Origin: Marinobacter sediminicola
GTDB lineage: Bacteria > Pseudomonadota > Gammaproteobacteria > Pseudomonadales > Oleiphilaceae
Assembly: GCF_031157525.1 (NCBI RefSeq)
Contig: NZ_JAVIXR010000015.1
Location: 1 to 62,938 of the forward strand
Length of the DNA stretch: 62,938 nucleotides
Direction: 5' to 3'
The translations under genes and the position numbers were made by a program. The stretch's first letter is position 1. Every line of letters starts with the position of its first letter. Positions 45,971 through 57,257 of this stretch are shown piece after piece. The notes under the pieces are model-generated. The model was not told where the DNA came from. It saw nothing but the letters and a program-made list of their open reading frames with translations, and did no database searches.

Positions 45971-48814
45971 ATGGATCATATCCAGATCAAAGGGGCACGT
46001 ACCCACAACCTGAAGAACATCGACCTGGATATCCCGAGGGACAAACTGATCGTCATCACCGGGCTGTCAGGCTCAGGCAAGTCGTCCCTGGCATTCGATA
46101 CGCTGTACGCTGAAGGGCAGCGACGCTATGTGGAATCCTTGTCCACCTACGCTCGCCAATTTTTGTCGATGATGGAGAAACCCGATGTAGACCACATCGA
46201 AGGGCTTTCACCTGCCATCTCTATCGAGCAGAAGTCCACATCCCACAACCCTCGCTCGACAGTCGGCACAATTACTGAAATCTACGACTACCTGCGGCTG
46301 ATGTTCGCCCGCGCGGGCGAACCCCGATGCCCGGAGCACGGGCAAGCCCTCGAAGCCCAGACCGTCAGCCAGATGGTGGATCAAGTGCTGGCGATGCCCG
46401 AGGACAGCAAGCTCATGATCCTTGCGCCGGTGATCCGCGATCGTAAAGGTGAACACCTGCAGGTTGTTGAGACCATGCGCAGCCAGGGATTTATCCGATT
46501 GCGAGTCGATGGAATCGTTTACGACATTGATGATGTGCCGGCACTCGACAAAAAACGTAAACACCAGATTGACGTGGTAGTCGACCGCTTCAAGGTAAAG
46601 CCCGGACAGGAACAGCGACTGGCTGAGAGTTTTGAAACGGCGCTGGGTCTTGCCGATGGCATCGCGCTGGTTGCACCAATGGATGCCGACACAGGCAGCG
46701 AAGGAGAGGAACAGACCTTCTCAGCGAAATACGCCTGCACACAGTGCGGTTACGCGCTAAGCGAACTCGAACCCAAGCTGTTTTCCTTCAACAACCCGGC
46801 GGGAGCTTGCCCTACCTGCGACGGACTGGGCGTTAAACAGTTTTTTGATGCCGAAAAAATCGTACAGCACCCGGAATCCACGCTTGCAGCCGGCGCTATC
46901 AAAGGCTGGGATCGACGGGCGGTCTATTACTTCCAGATGCTGGGTAACATAGCAGAGCACTACAGGATAGATCTTGAAACACCCTGGGAGGAACTCCCTG
47001 AAGACTTCAGAACGATGCTTTTGTTTGGATCAGGCACTGACGAAATTCCATTTCGTTATGTAAATTCCCGCGGCCAGATCATGGAGCGCGCCCATTCCTT
47101 CGAGGGCATTATTCCAAACCTCGAACGCCGTTACCGGGAAACGGATTCCCAAAGTGTGCGCGAGGAACTGGCAAGGCACCTCAGCACCCAGCCTTGCAAG
47201 GAATGCGGCGGCTCACGACTTAGGCGCAGCGCTCGCCACGTATTTATTGAAAATCACAACATATCCGACCTCACACGCCTTCCTATCGGCGAAGCCTATA
47301 CCTATTTCGACGGGCTCGCCCTACCCGGCCGCAAAGGCGAGATCGCCGAAAAAATTACCAAGGAAGTACGCCAGCGCCTGCAGTTTTTGGTAAACGTGGG
47401 ACTTGAATATCTGACACTGGAGCGCAGCGCAGACACCCTGTCTGGCGGCGAGGCCCAACGAATCAGGCTCGCGAGCCAGATCGGCGCCGGCCTCGTAGGG
47501 GTCATGTACATATTGGATGAACCCTCCATCGGGCTTCATCAGCGGGACAATGATCGGCTGTTGAGCACCCTTACCCACCTTCGCGACCTGGGCAACACCG
47601 TCATCGTTGTCGAACATGATGAAGACGCGATTCGGGCTGCTGACCATGTTATCGACATCGGGCCTGGCGCCGGAGTTCATGGGGGCCAGATAATCGCCCA
47701 AGGCACCCCTGCTGACATTCTTGCCAATCCGGACTCGCTGACCGGCCAATACCTCAGCGGAGTCAAAGAAATAGCCATACCGGCTATCCGACACAGGGGT
47801 AATGGTGAAACTCTCACACTGACAGGCGCCACTGGCAACAACCTGCAAGATGTCACGCTGGCACTACCCTTGGGCATCATGACCTGTATAACCGGCGTCT
47901 CAGGCTCCGGAAAATCAACTTTGATAAACAGCACGCTCTACCCGGTCGCCGCCGCCAAGCTGAACAAAGCAACCAGCCTGAGCGCCGCGCCATACAGAGG
48001 GCTAACCGGCCTCGACCAGTTGGACAAAGTGATCGACATAGATCAAAGCCCAATCGGCCGAACGCCTCGCTCCAACCCGGCTACCTACACCGGCCTGTTC
48101 ACCCCAATCCGCGAACTCTTCGCTGGAACCCAGGAAGCTCGTTCACGGGGTTACAAACCGGGGCGTTTCTCGTTCAACGTCAAAGGTGGCCGCTGCGAAG
48201 CTTGCCAAGGCGACGGCATGATCAAGGTAGAAATGCACTTCCTACCAGACGTGTACGTTCCCTGCGACGTATGCAAAGCCAAACGCTATAACCGAGAGAC
48301 TCTCGAAGTTCGCTACAAAGGCAAGAACATCAATGAAGTGTTAAGCATGACGGTAGAAGAAGGACGGGAGTTTTTCGATGCCGTACCTTTCCTGGCCAGA
48401 AAGCTGCAAACGCTCATCGATGTAGGCCTCTCCTACATCCGCCTTGGGCAGAGCGCAGTCACCCTATCTGGTGGCGAGGCCCAACGCGTAAAGCTTGCCA
48501 AAGAGCTCTCAAAGCGTGACACAGGCAAAACCCTGTACATACTCGACGAACCAACTACGGGATTGCATTTCTACGACATCCAGCAACTGCTACACGTACT
48601 CCAACGCCTGCGTGATCACGGCAACACCATAGTGGTTATCGAGCACAACCTGGATGTAATAAAAACCGCAGACTGGGTTATCGATCTGGGCCCGGAAGGC
48701 GGTTCCGGAGGCGGTCAAATCATTGCAGAAGGTACGCCTGAGGAGGTTGCGGAAAACCCTGCGTCCCATACCGGTCGCTACCTGAAACCAATGCTGGGCC
48801 AAAAAGGAAACTAG
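45971..48814 (+). CDS. uvrA: UvrABC excinuclease subunit A
   Basis: The product has 947 residues, the usual length for UvrA, the damage-scanning ATPase of nucleotide excision repair. Two ABC ATPase modules are present: Walker [10 protein letters not shown] (about 31-39) and GVSGSGKST (about 642-650), each with an LSGGEAQR signature. The zinc modules are [20 protein letters not shown]...CPTC and CEACQGDG...CDVC. A CPEH remnant occurs in the first insertion domain. The ATG follows GAGAGGTGTT. A long hairpin follows the gene. Confidence 0.98.
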   Translation: MDHIQIKGARTHNLKNIDLDIPRDKLIVITGLSGSGKSSLAFDTLYAEGQRRYVESLSTYARQFLSMMEKPDVDHIEGLSPAISIEQKSTSHNPRSTVGTITEIYDYLRLMFARAGEPRCPEHGQALEAQTVSQMVDQVLAMPEDSKLMILAPVIRDRKGEHLQVVETMRSQGFIRLRVDGIVYDIDDVPALDKKRKHQIDVVVDRFKVKPGQEQRLAESFETALGLADGIALVAPMDADTGSEGEEQTFSAKYACTQCGYALSELEPKLFSFNNPAGACPTCDGLGVKQFFDAEKIVQHPESTLAAGAIKGWDRRAVYYFQMLGNIAEHYRIDLETPWEELPEDFRTMLLFGSGTDEIPFRYVNSRGQIMERAHSFEGIIPNLERRYRETDSQSVREELARHLSTQPCKECGGSRLRRSARHVFIENHNISDLTRLPIGEAYTYFDGLALPGRKGEIAEKITKEVRQRLQFLVNVGLEYLTLERSADTLSGGEAQRIRLASQIGAGLVGVMYILDEPSIGLHQRDNDRLLSTLTHLRDLGNTVIVVEHDEDAIRAADHVIDIGPGAGVHGGQIIAQGTPADILANPDSLTGQYLSGVKEIAIPAIRHRGNGETLTLTGATGNNLQDVTLALPLGIMTCITGVSGSGKSTLINSTLYPVAAAKLNKATSLSAAPYRGLTGLDQLDKVIDIDQSPIGRTPRSNPATYTGLFTPIRELFAGTQEARSRGYKPGRFSFNVKGGRCEACQGDGMIKVEMHFLPDVYVPCDVCKAKRYNRETLEVRYKGKNINEVLSMTVEEGREFFDAVPFLARKLQTLIDVGLSYIRLGQSAVTLSGGEAQRVKLAKELSKRDTGKTLYILDEPTTGLHFYDIQQLLHVLQRLRDHGNTIVVIEHNLDVIKTADWVIDLGPEGGSGGGQIIAEGTPEEVAENPASHTGRYLKPMLGQKGN

Positions 48815-48828
48815 CACAAAGTATGTTC

Positions 48829-48921
48829 GGCCTGGGGTGGCGGGTTCATTTTCTGCCGGAAAAAGATGTCTGAGCGAGGCAAGTTATTTTTCCAAAGAAA
48901 ATGAACCCACCACCCCAGGCC
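48829..48921. repeat. 26-bp inverted repeat with nested inner stem after uvrA
   Basis: Arms 48829-48854 and 48896-48921 match as reverse complements at 25 of 26 positions around a 41-nt loop. The loop holds a second inverted pair (GGAAAAA / TTTTTCC) and the core GTCTGAGCGAGGCAAG. It lies 14 bp after the uvrA stop and just before the rplQ terminator. The sequence differs from the repeats at 4 and 6105, but the architecture (long arms, small conserved-looking core) is alike. Confidence 0.9.
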
Positions 48922-48968
48922 AGCCCCCTACGCAGGAAACACCGAATCAACCACCAAATTTTAGACAC

Positions 48969-49004
48969 AAAAAAACCGGGAACCTTACGGCACCCGGCTT
49001 TTTT
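48969..49004 (-). terminator. Rho-independent terminator of the ribosomal protein operon
   Basis: On the minus strand an AGCCGGG...CCCGGT hairpin is followed by seven T residues, about 20 bp beyond the rplQ stop. The opposite strand also has a T-run, so it may end uvrA transcripts as well. Confidence 0.85.
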
Positions 49005-49023
49005 CGTGGGCTAGCGAACGATA

Positions 49024-49422
49024 TTACTCGTCGCCTTCGTCCACTTCTTCTGCTTCGATGTCCAACGGACGACCTACCAGCTCAACGAATGCCATAGGGG
49101 CATTGTCGCCAGCACGGAAGCCACACTTCAGAATACGAAGGTAACCACCCGGACGCTCGTTGTAACGGGGACCAAGCTCATTAAACAGCTTGGCTACCGC
49201 CGCGTCGTCGCGCAGGCGAGAAAACGCCAGACGACGATTCGCTACCGAATCTACTTTGGCGAGCGTGATCAAAGGCTCGGCTACACGACGAAGCTCTTTG
49301 GCTTTCGGCAGCGTTGTTTTAATCAGCTCATGACCAACCAGTGACGCAGTCATGTTACGAAACATGGCCTTGCGATGCGCACTGGTCCTGCTGAACTTAC
49401 GACCACTCTTACGATGACGCAT
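49024..49422 (-). CDS. rplQ: 50S ribosomal protein L17
   Basis: The product has 132 residues. [20 protein letters not shown] is the typical L17 N-terminus, and the protein ends in an acidic tail. It binds 23S rRNA near the tunnel exit. It is the last gene of the alpha operon (rpsM-rpsK-rpsD-rpoA-rplQ), 33 bp after rpoA, and is followed by an intrinsic terminator. Confidence 0.98.
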   Translation of the reverse strand: MRHRKSGRKFSRTSAHRKAMFRNMTASLVGHELIKTTLPKAKELRRVAEPLITLAKVDSVANRRLAFSRLRDDAAVAKLFNELGPRYNERPGGYLRILKCGFRAGDNAPMAFVELVGRPLDIEAEEVDEGDE

Positions 49423-49455
49423 TGCTCTGATTCCTTACCTTAAACTAATCGGCAA

Positions 49456-50460
49456 TCAACCGCCCAGAACCCGGTCGTCGCCACGAAGGCTAGCCGGTGG
49501 CCAGTTATCAAGACGCATTCCCAGAGACAAACCACGGGACGCCAAAACGTCCTTGATCTCGGTGAGCGACTTCTTACCAAGGTTAGGCGTCTTCAACAGC
49601 TCAACTTCTGTGCGCTGGATCAGATCACCGATGTAGTAAATATTTTCAGCCTTCAAGCAGTTAGCCGAACGTACCGTCAATTCAAGATCATCAACCGGAC
49701 GCAGCAGAATCGGATCAATTTCTTCCTCTTCCTCTACACGCTCAGGCTCTTTTTCATGATCAAAATCGACAAATACTGCCAGTTGCTGCTGGAGAATGGT
49801 CGCTGCCCGGCGAATTGCTTCTTCCGGATCGATGGTTCCATTGGTCTCCAAATCAATAACCAGCTTGTCCAGATCGGTACGCTGCTCTACCCGTGCACTT
49901 TCCACTGAGTAGGCTACACGGCGAACCGGACTGAAGGTTGCATCCAGCTGCAGACGGCCGATGGCGCGGGTTTCATCTTCGTCGAGACCACGCTGATCAG
50001 CCGGCTCATAGCCGCGACCGCGAGCAACACGCAGACGCATGTTCACTTCACCCTTTTCACTCAGGTGACAGATCACATGATCCGGGTTGGAAATCTCAAC
50101 GTCGTGATCCAGCTTGATATCACCAGCTGTAACGACGCCCGGGCCTTTCTTGCTGAGGGTTAGCTCAGTGTCGTCCCGACCGTTCATTTTGACAGCAACG
50201 CCTTTGAGATTCAGAAGAATCTCAATGACGTCTTCCTGGACACCTTCAATCGCGCTGTACTCGTGCAAGACACCGTCGATCTGCGCTTCAGTAACAGCGC
50301 AGCCCGGCATCGAAGACAAGAGAATGCGGCGCAGCGCACTTCCCAAAGTATGTCCAAAACCTCTTTCAAGAGGCTCCAGAGTAACTTTGGCGCGCATCGC
50401 ACTGGATTCCTTCACGTCAATGGTACGAGGTGTCAATAACTCTTGTACTGAACGCTGCAT
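49456..50460 (-). CDS. rpoA: DNA-directed RNA polymerase subunit alpha
   Basis: The product has 334 residues. The N-terminal dimerisation domain (1-235, [20 protein letters not shown]) assembles the core enzyme; the C-terminal domain (from about 250, [21 protein letters not shown] motif region) contacts UP elements and activators. It lies 35 bp after rpsD in the alpha operon. Confidence 0.98.
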   Translation of the reverse strand: MQRSVQELLTPRTIDVKESSAMRAKVTLEPLERGFGHTLGSALRRILLSSMPGCAVTEAQIDGVLHEYSAIEGVQEDVIEILLNLKGVAVKMNGRDDTELTLSKKGPGVVTAGDIKLDHDVEISNPDHVICHLSEKGEVNMRLRVARGRGYEPADQRGLDEDETRAIGRLQLDATFSPVRRVAYSVESARVEQRTDLDKLVIDLETNGTIDPEEAIRRAATILQQQLAVFVDFDHEKEPERVEEEEEIDPILLRPVDDLELTVRSANCLKAENIYYIGDLIQRTEVELLKTPNLGKKSLTEIKDVLASRGLSLGMRLDNWPPASLRGDDRVLGG

Positions 50461-50495
50461 AGACGCCCCTATCTACTATCGTTGCTTATCAGGCT

Positions 50496-51116
50496 TTACT
50501 TGGAGTAAAGCTCGACGATGAGGTTCTCGTTGATGTCGGCCGGCAATTCAGTACGCTCAGGCACTGACTTGTAAACGCCGGACATCTTAGTGGCGTCGAC
50601 CTCTACCCAGCTCACCGGTGCACGGCTTGCAGAAAGTTCCAGAGCGCCTTTAACACGCAACTGGTTTCTGGCTTTCTCACGCACGCTCACAACATCGCCT
50701 GGCTTGACTTTGTAGGAAGGAATATTCACTACCTTGTCGTTAACCAGAATCGCCTTGTGAGAGACGAGCTGTCGGGATTCAGCACGGGTAGAACCAAAAC
50801 CCATGCGGTATGCAACGTTGTCAAGACGCGTCTCAAGAAGTTGCAGCAGGTTCTCACCCGTTGCACCCTTCAAACGAGCCGCCTCTTTGTAATAGTTGCG
50901 GAATTGCTTTTCCAGTACACCGTAAATACGACGAACCTTCTGCTTTTCACGAAGCTGAACGCCATATTCAGACAGACGGCTGCGACGTGCGCCGTGCATA
51001 CCTGGTGGAGTCTCGATGTTGCACTTGGAATCCAGCGCGCGAACACCGCTCTTCAGAAAAAGATCTGTCCCTTCACGACGAGACAGTTTGCACTTCGGGC
51101 CTATATAACGAGCCAT
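50496..51116 (-). CDS. rpsD: 30S ribosomal protein S4
   Basis: The product has 206 residues. [20 protein letters not shown] begins S4, and an S4 RNA-binding domain ([19 protein letters not shown]) lies in the middle. S4 starts 30S assembly on 16S rRNA. In E. coli it represses the alpha operon by binding its leader; whether it does so here depends on the rpsM leader at 51895-52036. There are no zinc-binding cysteine pairs. Confidence 0.98.
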   Translation of the reverse strand: MARYIGPKCKLSRREGTDLFLKSGVRALDSKCNIETPPGMHGARRSRLSEYGVQLREKQKVRRIYGVLEKQFRNYYKEAARLKGATGENLLQLLETRLDNVAYRMGFGSTRAESRQLVSHKAILVNDKVVNIPSYKVKPGDVVSVREKARNQLRVKGALELSASRAPVSWVEVDATKMSGVYKSVPERTELPADINENLIVELYSK

Positions 51117-51134
51117 AATTCACTGTCTCCTGTG

Positions 51135-51524
51135 TTAGACGCGGCGCTTTTTAGGCGGACGACAGCCGTTATGGGGAATCGGCGTCACATCTGTGATGTT
51201 AGTGATCTTGTAGCCGCACGAATTCAATGCACGAACTGCAGACTCACGTCCGGGCCCGGGACCCTTAACCTCTACGTCCAGGTTTTTAAGGCCGTATTCA
51301 GCAGCCGCGTTACCGGCTCTTTCAGCTGCTACCTGCGCAGCAAAAGGTGTGCTCTTACGTGACCCACGAAAACCAGAACCACCAGAGGTGGCCCAGGACA
51401 GGACGTTGCCCTGACGGTCAGAAATGGTCACGATCGTGTTGTTGAAGGACGCGTGTATGTGCGCGACGCCATCAACAACGGTCTTTTTCACCTTTTTACG
51501 GGTACGTGTACCTGGCTTTGCCAT
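51135..51524 (-). CDS. rpsK: 30S ribosomal protein S11
   Basis: The product has 129 residues, with [20 protein letters not shown] and a basic C-terminus [11 protein letters not shown] typical of S11, part of the 30S platform. It lies 13 bp after rpsM and 18 bp before rpsD. Confidence 0.98.
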   Translation of the reverse strand: MAKPGTRTRKKVKKTVVDGVAHIHASFNNTIVTISDRQGNVLSWATSGGSGFRGSRKSTPFAAQVAAERAGNAAAEYGLKNLDVEVKGPGPGRESAVRALNSCGYKITNITDVTPIPHNGCRPPKKRRV

Positions 51525-51537
51525 GTTTGCCTACCTG

Positions 51538-51894
51538 TTACTTACGAATAGGTTTGCGAGGACCTTTACGGGTGCGTGCGTTGGTCTTGGTGCGCTGACC
51601 ACGGACTGGAAGTCCATGACGGTGGCGCAGACCACGGTGACATCCGAGATCCTTCAAACGCTTAATGTTCATCTGTACTTCACGACGCAGATCGCCTTCA
51701 ACGATTACCTTACCCACTTCAGTACGAAGTGTCTCAAGTTGCTCGTCGGACAGGTCTTTGACCTTGACGTCCGGCTTAACACCGGTTGCATCGCAAAGCT
51801 TCTGGGCTGTTGTCTTGCCAACACCAAAGATGTAGGTCAGCGAGATAACAGCATGTTTGTGATCGGGTATATTGACACCGGCTATACGTGCCAT
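51538..51894 (-). CDS. rpsM: 30S ribosomal protein S13
   Basis: The product has 118 residues from the ATG at 51894 ([20 protein letters not shown]); the frame runs on upstream without a start signal. The C-terminus [17 protein letters not shown] reaches towards the P site. It is the first gene of the alpha operon, with a 142-bp gap before it that holds a promoter-like structure. Confidence 0.98.
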   Translation of the reverse strand: MARIAGVNIPDHKHAVISLTYIFGVGKTTAQKLCDATGVKPDVKVKDLSDEQLETLRTEVGKVIVEGDLRREVQMNIKRLKDLGCHRGLRHRHGLPVRGQRTKTNARTRKGPRKPIRK

Positions 51895-51957
51895 CCAAAT
51901 TACTCCGCGTTCAAAGCTTTGCTGTGTGAATTTTCCGCCACAAAAATGGGGCGCGAA

Positions 51958-51991
51958 ATAATAGCGCCTGACTCGGCATCGAGTCAAGCGC
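51958..51991 (-). promoter_or_regulatory. Promoter-like structure overlapping a hairpin upstream of rpsM
   Basis: On the minus strand TTGACT (51987-51982) and TATTAT (51963-51958) are 18 bp apart, a good sigma70 pair. The -35 box and spacer form a 12-bp inverted repeat with one mismatch (51964-51975 with 51980-51991, 4-nt loop), immediately followed by TATTATTT. The same element could thus end spc transcripts weakly and start alpha-operon ones. Confidence 0.6.
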
Positions 51992-52036
51992 CATCATTAC
52001 GAACCTCTTTTGCAACCAGGTTAGTTCCCGAAGGAA

Positions 52037-52150
52037 TTAGCCCTGACGCTGCTTGTGGCGAGGCTCCGAGCAAATGACTCTTACTGAGCCATTGCGACGA
52101 ATTACTTTGCAGTTACGGCAAATTTTCTTTACCGAAGCGCGTACTTTCAT
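52037..52150 (-). CDS. rpmJ: 50S ribosomal protein L36
   Basis: The product has 37 residues: [20 protein letters not shown] and on to a basic end. Zinc ligands Cys11, Cys14, Cys27 and His32 are all present, so this is the zinc-binding type. GGAG lies upstream of the ATG. It lies 31 bp after secY, as the last gene of the spc block. Confidence 0.97.
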   Translation of the reverse strand: MKVRASVKKICRNCKVIRRNGSVRVICSEPRHKQRQG

Positions 52151-52181
52151 TGTCGACTCCAGTTTTCAAGGGGAACGGGTG

Positions 52182-53504
52182 TTACCCGTTCCGTCCATAG
52201 CCCTTGAGATTGGACTTCTTCATCAGCGATTCATACTGATGCGACATCAGGTGCGACTGAACCTGCGCCATGAAATCCATCACCACGACTACAACAATCA
52301 GCAGTGAGGTGCCGCCCAGATAGAACGGAACATTCCCGGCCACCATCAGAAACTGAGGGAACAGAGAAACTGCTGCAATGTACATTGCACCGAACAGGGT
52401 CAGACGAGTCAGAACGCCATCAATATATTTGGCTGTCTGATCGCCCGGACGAATGCCCGGTATAAATGCGCCAGAGCGCTTGAGATTATCCGCAACTTCT
52501 TTCGGGTTATACATCAAGGCTGTATAGAAGAAGCAGAAGAATACCACCGCTGCTGCAAACAGAATAATGTATAACGGTTGGCTTGGCGCCAATGCCTGGG
52601 AAATATCACTGAGCCACTCCATGCCTTCGCCCTGACCAAACCACTGCCCGAGGGAAGCCGGGAACAGCAGAATGGACGAAGCAAAGATGGGCGGGATAAC
52701 CCCGGCCATATTCACTTTCAAAGGCAAATGACTGGATTGCTGGGCAAATACCCGGCGGCCTTGCTGCCGTTTTGCATAGTTGATAGTCAAACGCCGCTGA
52801 CCACGCTCCATGAAGACCACGAAGCCCACTACTGCAATAGCAAGAATGCCGATACCCAGAACCACCAACAGGCTCATTTCACCGTTACGAGCCTGCTCCA
52901 GAGTCTGGCCTATTGCGCCGGGAAGCCCAGCAACAATACCTGCAAAAATCAGCAGGGAGATGCCGTTACCGACACCACGCTCAGTAATCTGCTCACCTAG
53001 CCACATCATGAAGACTGCACCACTGACAAAAGACACAACCGCCACAAAGTGAAAGCTGAAACTATCGTTAAAGGTGACGCCTTGAGAGGCAAGACCAACA
53101 GAAATACCAAAACCCTGAACCAGAGCCAGGAGAACCGTACCGTACCGCGTATACTGGCTTATCTTACGACGTCCAGCCTCACCCTCTTTTTTCAGCTGCT
53201 CAAGCTGCGGACTTACCGCAGTCATGAGCTGCATGATAATCGAGGCGGAGATATACGGCATGATACCGAGAGCGAAGATACTCATGCGCTCGAGCGCACC
53301 ACCTGAGAACATGTTGAACATACTCAGGATCGTGCCCTGATTCTGTTCGAACAGTGCCGCCAAACGGTCGGGGTTTATTCCTGGCACCGGGATGTGGGCA
53401 CCGATCCGGTACACCAGCAATGCCAGGAAGACAAACCAGAGCCTGGATTTCAGCTCAGCAAGTCCTTTTCCCGCGCCCGCAGGCAATGATGCGTTCTTCG
53501 CCAT
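52182..53504 (-). CDS. secY: Protein translocase subunit SecY
   Basis: The product has 440 residues and ten transmembrane helices, the pore of the SecYEG translocon in the inner membrane. [20 protein letters not shown] (helix 1 region), [18 protein letters not shown] and the cytoplasmic loop [20 protein letters not shown], which contacts SecA and ribosomes, are visible. It lies 17 bp after rplO. Confidence 0.98.
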   Translation of the reverse strand: MAKNASLPAGAGKGLAELKSRLWFVFLALLVYRIGAHIPVPGINPDRLAALFEQNQGTILSMFNMFSGGALERMSIFALGIMPYISASIIMQLMTAVSPQLEQLKKEGEAGRRKISQYTRYGTVLLALVQGFGISVGLASQGVTFNDSFSFHFVAVVSFVSGAVFMMWLGEQITERGVGNGISLLIFAGIVAGLPGAIGQTLEQARNGEMSLLVVLGIGILAIAVVGFVVFMERGQRRLTINYAKRQQGRRVFAQQSSHLPLKVNMAGVIPPIFASSILLFPASLGQWFGQGEGMEWLSDISQALAPSQPLYIILFAAAVVFFCFFYTALMYNPKEVADNLKRSGAFIPGIRPGDQTAKYIDGVLTRLTLFGAMYIAAVSLFPQFLMVAGNVPFYLGGTSLLIVVVVVMDFMAQVQSHLMSHQYESLMKKSNLKGYGRNG

Positions 53505-53521
53505 TTAGTCCTCGACTCGCC

Positions 53522-53956
53522 TTAGTCTTCGACTTTGCCACCCGCGGCAGAAATTGCCTCGCGCGCGCCTTTGGTTACACGAAGTCCCTTTACAGTTACT
53601 GCGCGGTCAAGTTCGCCGGACAGAATAACCTTAGCTTCGCGAATTTCTTCGCGGATGATGTCAGCCTTCTTAAGCGCTGCAAGATCCACAATATCGCCTT
53701 CAACCTTGGCCAACTCGTTCAATCGAATCTCGGCAACATAGCGCTGTTGACGCGATGTAAAGCCAAACTTCGGCAGACGACGAGCCAAAGGCTGCTGACC
53801 ACCCTCGAAACCAGGGGCAACACTGCCACCGGAACGGGATTTCAGACCCTTGTGACCGCGACCGCCGGTTTTACCGAAGCCGCTACCGATACCACGACCA
53901 ACACGCTTGGCGGCGGGACGTGAACCGGGTTCTGGACTAAGCTCGTTCAGACGCAT
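53522..53956 (-). CDS. rplO: 50S ribosomal protein L15
   Basis: The product has 144 residues from the ATG at 53956 ([20 protein letters not shown]), which follows GAGGAG. A glycine-rich basic N-terminal arm ([18 protein letters not shown]) is typical of L15. It lies one base after rpmD and 17 bp before secY. Confidence 0.98.
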   Translation of the reverse strand: MRLNELSPEPGSRPAAKRVGRGIGSGFGKTGGRGHKGLKSRSGGSVAPGFEGGQQPLARRLPKFGFTSRQQRYVAEIRLNELAKVEGDIVDLAALKKADIIREEIREAKVILSGELDRAVTVKGLRVTKGAREAISAAGGKVED

Positions 53957-53957
53957 C

Positions 53958-54146
53958 TTAGTTCTCCTCAACCCGAACCAGGTAATCTACCCGGTTGATC
54001 ATGCCGCGAATAGAAGGAGTATCTTCTACTTCAACGGTGTGACCGATTTTACGAAGACCCAGGCCCTTCACACAAAGCTTGTGCTTAGGCTGGCAGCTGA
54101 TTGGGCTGCGGGTCAGAGTTACTTTGATCGTATTTGCGTTCGCCAT
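53958..54146 (-). CDS. rpmD: 50S ribosomal protein L30
   Basis: The product has 62 residues from the ATG at 54146 ([18 protein letters not shown]); a longer frame starts inside rps[21 protein letters not shown] is the usual core. It lies 4 bp after rpsE. Confidence 0.97.
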   Translation of the reverse strand: MANANTIKVTLTRSPISCQPKHKLCVKGLGLRKIGHTVEVEDTPSIRGMINRVDYLVRVEEN

Positions 54147-54150
54147 GACT

Positions 54151-54651
54151 TCAACCCAGAATTTCTTCGACGGATTTACCGCGCTTGGCTGCAATATCCT
54201 CAGGCGCCTGTGTCGCCTGAAGACCCTTGATGGTGGAACGTACCACGTTCACCGGGTTGGTAGACCCGTAACACTTGGACAGTACGTTCTGAACCCCTGC
54301 AACCTCCAACACAGCACGCATTGCACCACCGGCAATGATTCCTGTACCTTCAGACGCTGGCTGCATGTACACCTTGGAGCCACCATGTTGGGCCCGCACT
54401 GCGTACTGCAGGGTAGTACCGTCAAGCGGAATATCTACCATGTTCTTACGTGCAGCTTCCATCGCCTTCTGAATCGCTACAGGCACCTCACGTGCCTTAC
54501 CGCGACCAAAGCCAACGCGTCCTTTTCCGTCACCGACAACGCTCAGCGCGGTGAACGCAAAAACGCGACCGCCCTTGACCACTTTAGCAACGCGATTCAC
54601 CTGAACCAGCTTTTCCTGGAGCTCAGGCGCCTTCTGATCGTTAACGCTCAT
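54151..54651 (-). CDS. rpsE: 30S ribosomal protein S5
   Basis: The product has 166 residues. The ATG at 54651 ([15 protein letters not shown]) is preferred to the GTG three codons earlier because AGAGG is better placed for it. The double-stranded RNA-binding fold ([20 protein letters not shown]) and [11 protein letters not shown] are present. S5 takes part in decoding accuracy. Confidence 0.97.
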   Translation of the reverse strand: MSVNDQKAPELQEKLVQVNRVAKVVKGGRVFAFTALSVVGDGKGRVGFGRGKAREVPVAIQKAMEAARKNMVDIPLDGTTLQYAVRAQHGGSKVYMQPASEGTGIIAGGAMRAVLEVAGVQNVLSKCYGSTNPVNVVRSTIKGLQATQAPEDIAAKRGKSVEEILG

Positions 54652-54663
54652 CTTCTCCACCTC

Positions 54664-55011
54664 TTAGAATTGCAAGCCAGCTTCACGGGCCGCATCGGCC
54701 AAAGCCTGTACGCGTCCATGATAACGGTAACCGGAGCGGTCAAATGCTACCTGCTCCACACCTGCCGCCTTGGCACGCTCAGCGATAAGCTGACCAACCT
54801 TCTTGGCGGCATCCACGTTACCGGTTGCACCCTGGCGCAATTCCTTATCCAACGTGGAGGCAGTGGCTAAAACCTGACTGCCATCTGCTGTCGTAACCTG
54901 GGCGTACATGTGACGCGGAGTGCGGTGAACGCACAAACGTGTCGTACCCAGCTCACGGATCTTCATGCGCACTTTGCGTGCGCGACGCAATCTTTCGTTA
55001 TTCGCGCTCAT
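54664..55011 (-). CDS. rplR: 50S ribosomal protein L18
   Basis: The product has 115 residues, a 5S rRNA-binding protein. The N-terminus is basic ([20 protein letters not shown]) and [20 protein letters not shown] forms the C-terminal part. It lies 9 bp after rplF and 12 bp before rpsE. Confidence 0.98.
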   Translation of the reverse strand: MSANNERLRRARKVRMKIRELGTTRLCVHRTPRHMYAQVTTADGSQVLATASTLDKELRQGATGNVDAAKKVGQLIAERAKAAGVEQVAFDRSGYRYHGRVQALADAAREAGLQF

Positions 55012-55020
55012 AGTCCCGCC

Positions 55021-55554
55021 TTATTTCTTCTTGGCTTCTTTGCGTCTTACCTGCTCATCCGCATACCGAACACCTTTGCCCTTATAAGGCTCGGGCGGAC
55101 GGAACGCGCGGATTTCCGCAGCGACGTGGCCAACCTGTTGCTTGTCGATACCGCGAATAACTACTTCCGTATTGGACGGAGTTTCAACGGTAATCCCCTC
55201 GGGCAGCTCATAGGAAACCGGGTGAGAAAAACCCAGAGTCAAATTGAGCTTCGTACCTTGCGCTTGGGCCCGATAACCAACACCGACGAGCTGGAGCTTA
55301 CGCTCGAAGCCTGCGGATACACCGGTCACCATATTGTTGACCAGCGCGCGGGTTGTACCAGCAAGAGCGCGGGACTTTTGGGCACCATCGCGAGCAGCAA
55401 AACGCAGAAGATTCTCTTCCTGTTTTACTTCAACCGCTTGGTGAATCGAAAATTCAAGAGCTCCTTTGGAGCCCTTAACACTAATTTCCTGGCCGTTCAG
55501 CTTAACCTCAACACCGGAAGGCAGCACGACAGGATTATTGGCAACCCTGGACAT
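55021..55554 (-). CDS. rplF: 50S ribosomal protein L6
   Basis: The product has 177 residues with two L6 repeats and the signature [20 protein letters not shown] at the C-terminus, which contacts 23S rRNA helix 97 near the factor-binding site. It lies 9 bp after rpsH. Confidence 0.98.
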   Translation of the reverse strand: MSRVANNPVVLPSGVEVKLNGQEISVKGSKGALEFSIHQAVEVKQEENLLRFAARDGAQKSRALAGTTRALVNNMVTGVSAGFERKLQLVGVGYRAQAQGTKLNLTLGFSHPVSYELPEGITVETPSNTEVVIRGIDKQQVGHVAAEIRAFRPPEPYKGKGVRYADEQVRRKEAKKK

Positions 55555-55563
55555 GTGATTCTC

Positions 55564-55956
55564 CTAGAATACGGTGCAGATGACTTCGCCACCCACGCCA
55601 GCAGCTCGTGCGGCGCGGTCAGTCATAACGCCCTTGGACGTAGAGACTATCGCGACTCCTAAACCACCGGATACCTTCGGCAGTTCCCCAGCGCCTTTGT
55701 ACTGACGCAGACTTGGGCGGCTAACCCGCTTGATCTGTTCAATAACCGGCTTACCACCGAAATACTTGAGCGTGATAGTCAACTCAGGCTTAACATCGGC
55801 TGTAACGGAAAAATCTGCAACATAGCCTTCGTCTTTGAGAACCTGGGCTACTGAGATCTTCATCTTTGAAGACGGCATCGTAACGTCTGCTTTCGATGCC
55901 ATCTGTGCGTTGCGAATACGGGTTACCATATCCGCAAGCGTGTCTTGCATGCTCAT
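55564..55956 (-). CDS. rpsH: 30S ribosomal protein S8
   Basis: The product has 130 residues from the ATG at 55956 ([20 protein letters not shown]), after an AGGAGCC site. The C-terminal [20 protein letters not shown] binds 16S rRNA helix 21. In E. coli S8 controls the spc operon. An 89-bp structured gap separates it from rpsN. Confidence 0.98.
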   Translation of the reverse strand: MSMQDTLADMVTRIRNAQMASKADVTMPSSKMKISVAQVLKDEGYVADFSVTADVKPELTITLKYFGGKPVIEQIKRVSRPSLRQYKGAGELPKVSGGLGVAIVSTSKGVMTDRAARAAGVGGEVICTVF

Positions 55957-56045
55957 TGGTATGAGGCTCCTGATCTTTTTAGTTGTGCAGCGGCGCGCCG
56001 CACCGCTTACCAACAGACATCCTGACCTAAGCCAGGATACCTATC

Positions 56046-56351
56046 TTACCAGCTTGCCTTGGTCAGGCCCGGAACGTCGCCACGCATGCCGTACTCACGG
56101 AGTTTAATCCGTGAAAGTTCGAACTTGCGCAGAACGCCATGGGGACGACCAGTCACCTGGCAACGATTACGAAGACGCGATGGAGAAGCATCACGAGGAA
56201 GCTGCTGGAGCTTCATCTGTGCATCCCAACGGTCATCATCGCTGGTATTTGGGTTCTTGATAATCGCCTTGAGCTCAGCGCGCTTCGCTGCAAACTTCGC
56301 AACGGTTTGTTCGCGCTTCAGCTCACGGTTTTTCATTGAAACCTTAGCCAT
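56046..56351 (-). CDS. rpsN: 30S ribosomal protein S14
   Basis: The product has 101 residues, the long zinc-independent type: no CxxC pair occurs. [20 protein letters not shown] and [20 protein letters not shown] are typical. It lies 13 bp after rplE. Confidence 0.98.
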   Translation of the reverse strand: MAKVSMKNRELKREQTVAKFAAKRAELKAIIKNPNTSDDDRWDAQMKLQQLPRDASPSRLRNRCQVTGRPHGVLRKFELSRIKLREYGMRGDVPGLTKASW

Positions 56352-56364
56352 TACTCTCGTTCCT

Positions 56365-56904
56365 TTATTTCTTGAACGGGAAGCCGAAAGCTTTCAGCAG
56401 CTCGCGACCTTCGTCGTCGGTACGGGCACTGGTGGTAATGGTGATATCCAGCCCGCGGATCTTGTCGACTTTGTCGTACTCGATCTCTGGAAAGATGATC
56501 TGCTCACGCACACCCATGCTGTAGTTACCGCGCCCGTCAAAGGACTTGGGATTAAGACCACGGAAGTCACGAATACGGGGAACCGCAATGTGAACCAGGC
56601 GATCAAAGAAATCCCACATACGCTCACCGCGCAGGGTAACTTTACAACCGATCGGCCATCCTTCACGGATTTTGAAACCCGCAACGGACTTACGCGCTGT
56701 AGTAACAACAACTTTTTGACCTGCCAGGCGCTCTAGATCTGCCACAGCATTCTCAATCAGCTTTTTGTCACCAACCGCTTCGCCGACACCCATGTTCAGG
56801 GTAATTTTCTCGATACGCGGCACCTGCATGACGTTCTTGAAACCGAACTCTTTCTGCAGGGCAGGTACCACTTCCTTGCTGTACTGCTCTTTCATGTTAA
56901 GCAT
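56365..56904 (-). CDS. rplE: 50S ribosomal protein L5
   Basis: The product has 179 residues, the usual L5 length, from the ATG at 56904 ([20 protein letters not shown]), with a GGTGGT site upstream. [20 protein letters not shown] and [20 protein letters not shown] are family signatures. L5 binds 5S rRNA and touches the P-site tRNA. Confidence 0.97.
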   Translation of the reverse strand: MLNMKEQYSKEVVPALQKEFGFKNVMQVPRIEKITLNMGVGEAVGDKKLIENAVADLERLAGQKVVVTTARKSVAGFKIREGWPIGCKVTLRGERMWDFFDRLVHIAVPRIRDFRGLNPKSFDGRGNYSMGVREQIIFPEIEYDKVDKIRGLDITITTSARTDDEGRELLKAFGFPFKK

Positions 56905-56919
56905 CGTAACCACCACCGC

Positions 56920-57240
56920 TTACTGGTTATCGACAGCTTCTTTCGTAGCTTTGAAGATCCGCGTCTTCGTCCCGTCTTCCTTAATCTGGAAGCCAACACG
57001 ATCGGCTTTGCCGGTCTGCGGATTAAAAACAGCTACGTTGGAAGCCTGGATAGGCGCTTCTTTTTCGACGATGCCACCGGGGGTGCCCAACATCGGGTTT
57101 GGTTTAGTGTGTTTCTTCATCATATTGATGCCGGAAACAATCACCTTGCCATCGTCCTGAACTTTCAGAACTTTACCACGTTTGCCTTTGTCTTTCCCCG
57201 TAGTGACGATTACTTCGTCATCTCGTTTAATCTTTTTCAT
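56920..57240 (-). CDS. rplX: 50S ribosomal protein L24
   Basis: The product has 106 residues with a KOW motif near the N-terminus ([20 protein letters not shown]). L24 starts 50S assembly near the tunnel exit. It lies 17 bp after rplN and 15 bp before rplE. Confidence 0.98.
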   Translation of the reverse strand: MKKIKRDDEVIVTTGKDKGKRGKVLKVQDDGKVIVSGINMMKKHTKPNPMLGTPGGIVEKEAPIQASNVAVFNPQTGKADRVGFQIKEDGTKTRIFKATKEAVDNQ

Positions 57241-57257
57241 AACCGGCCTCTGGTCCT

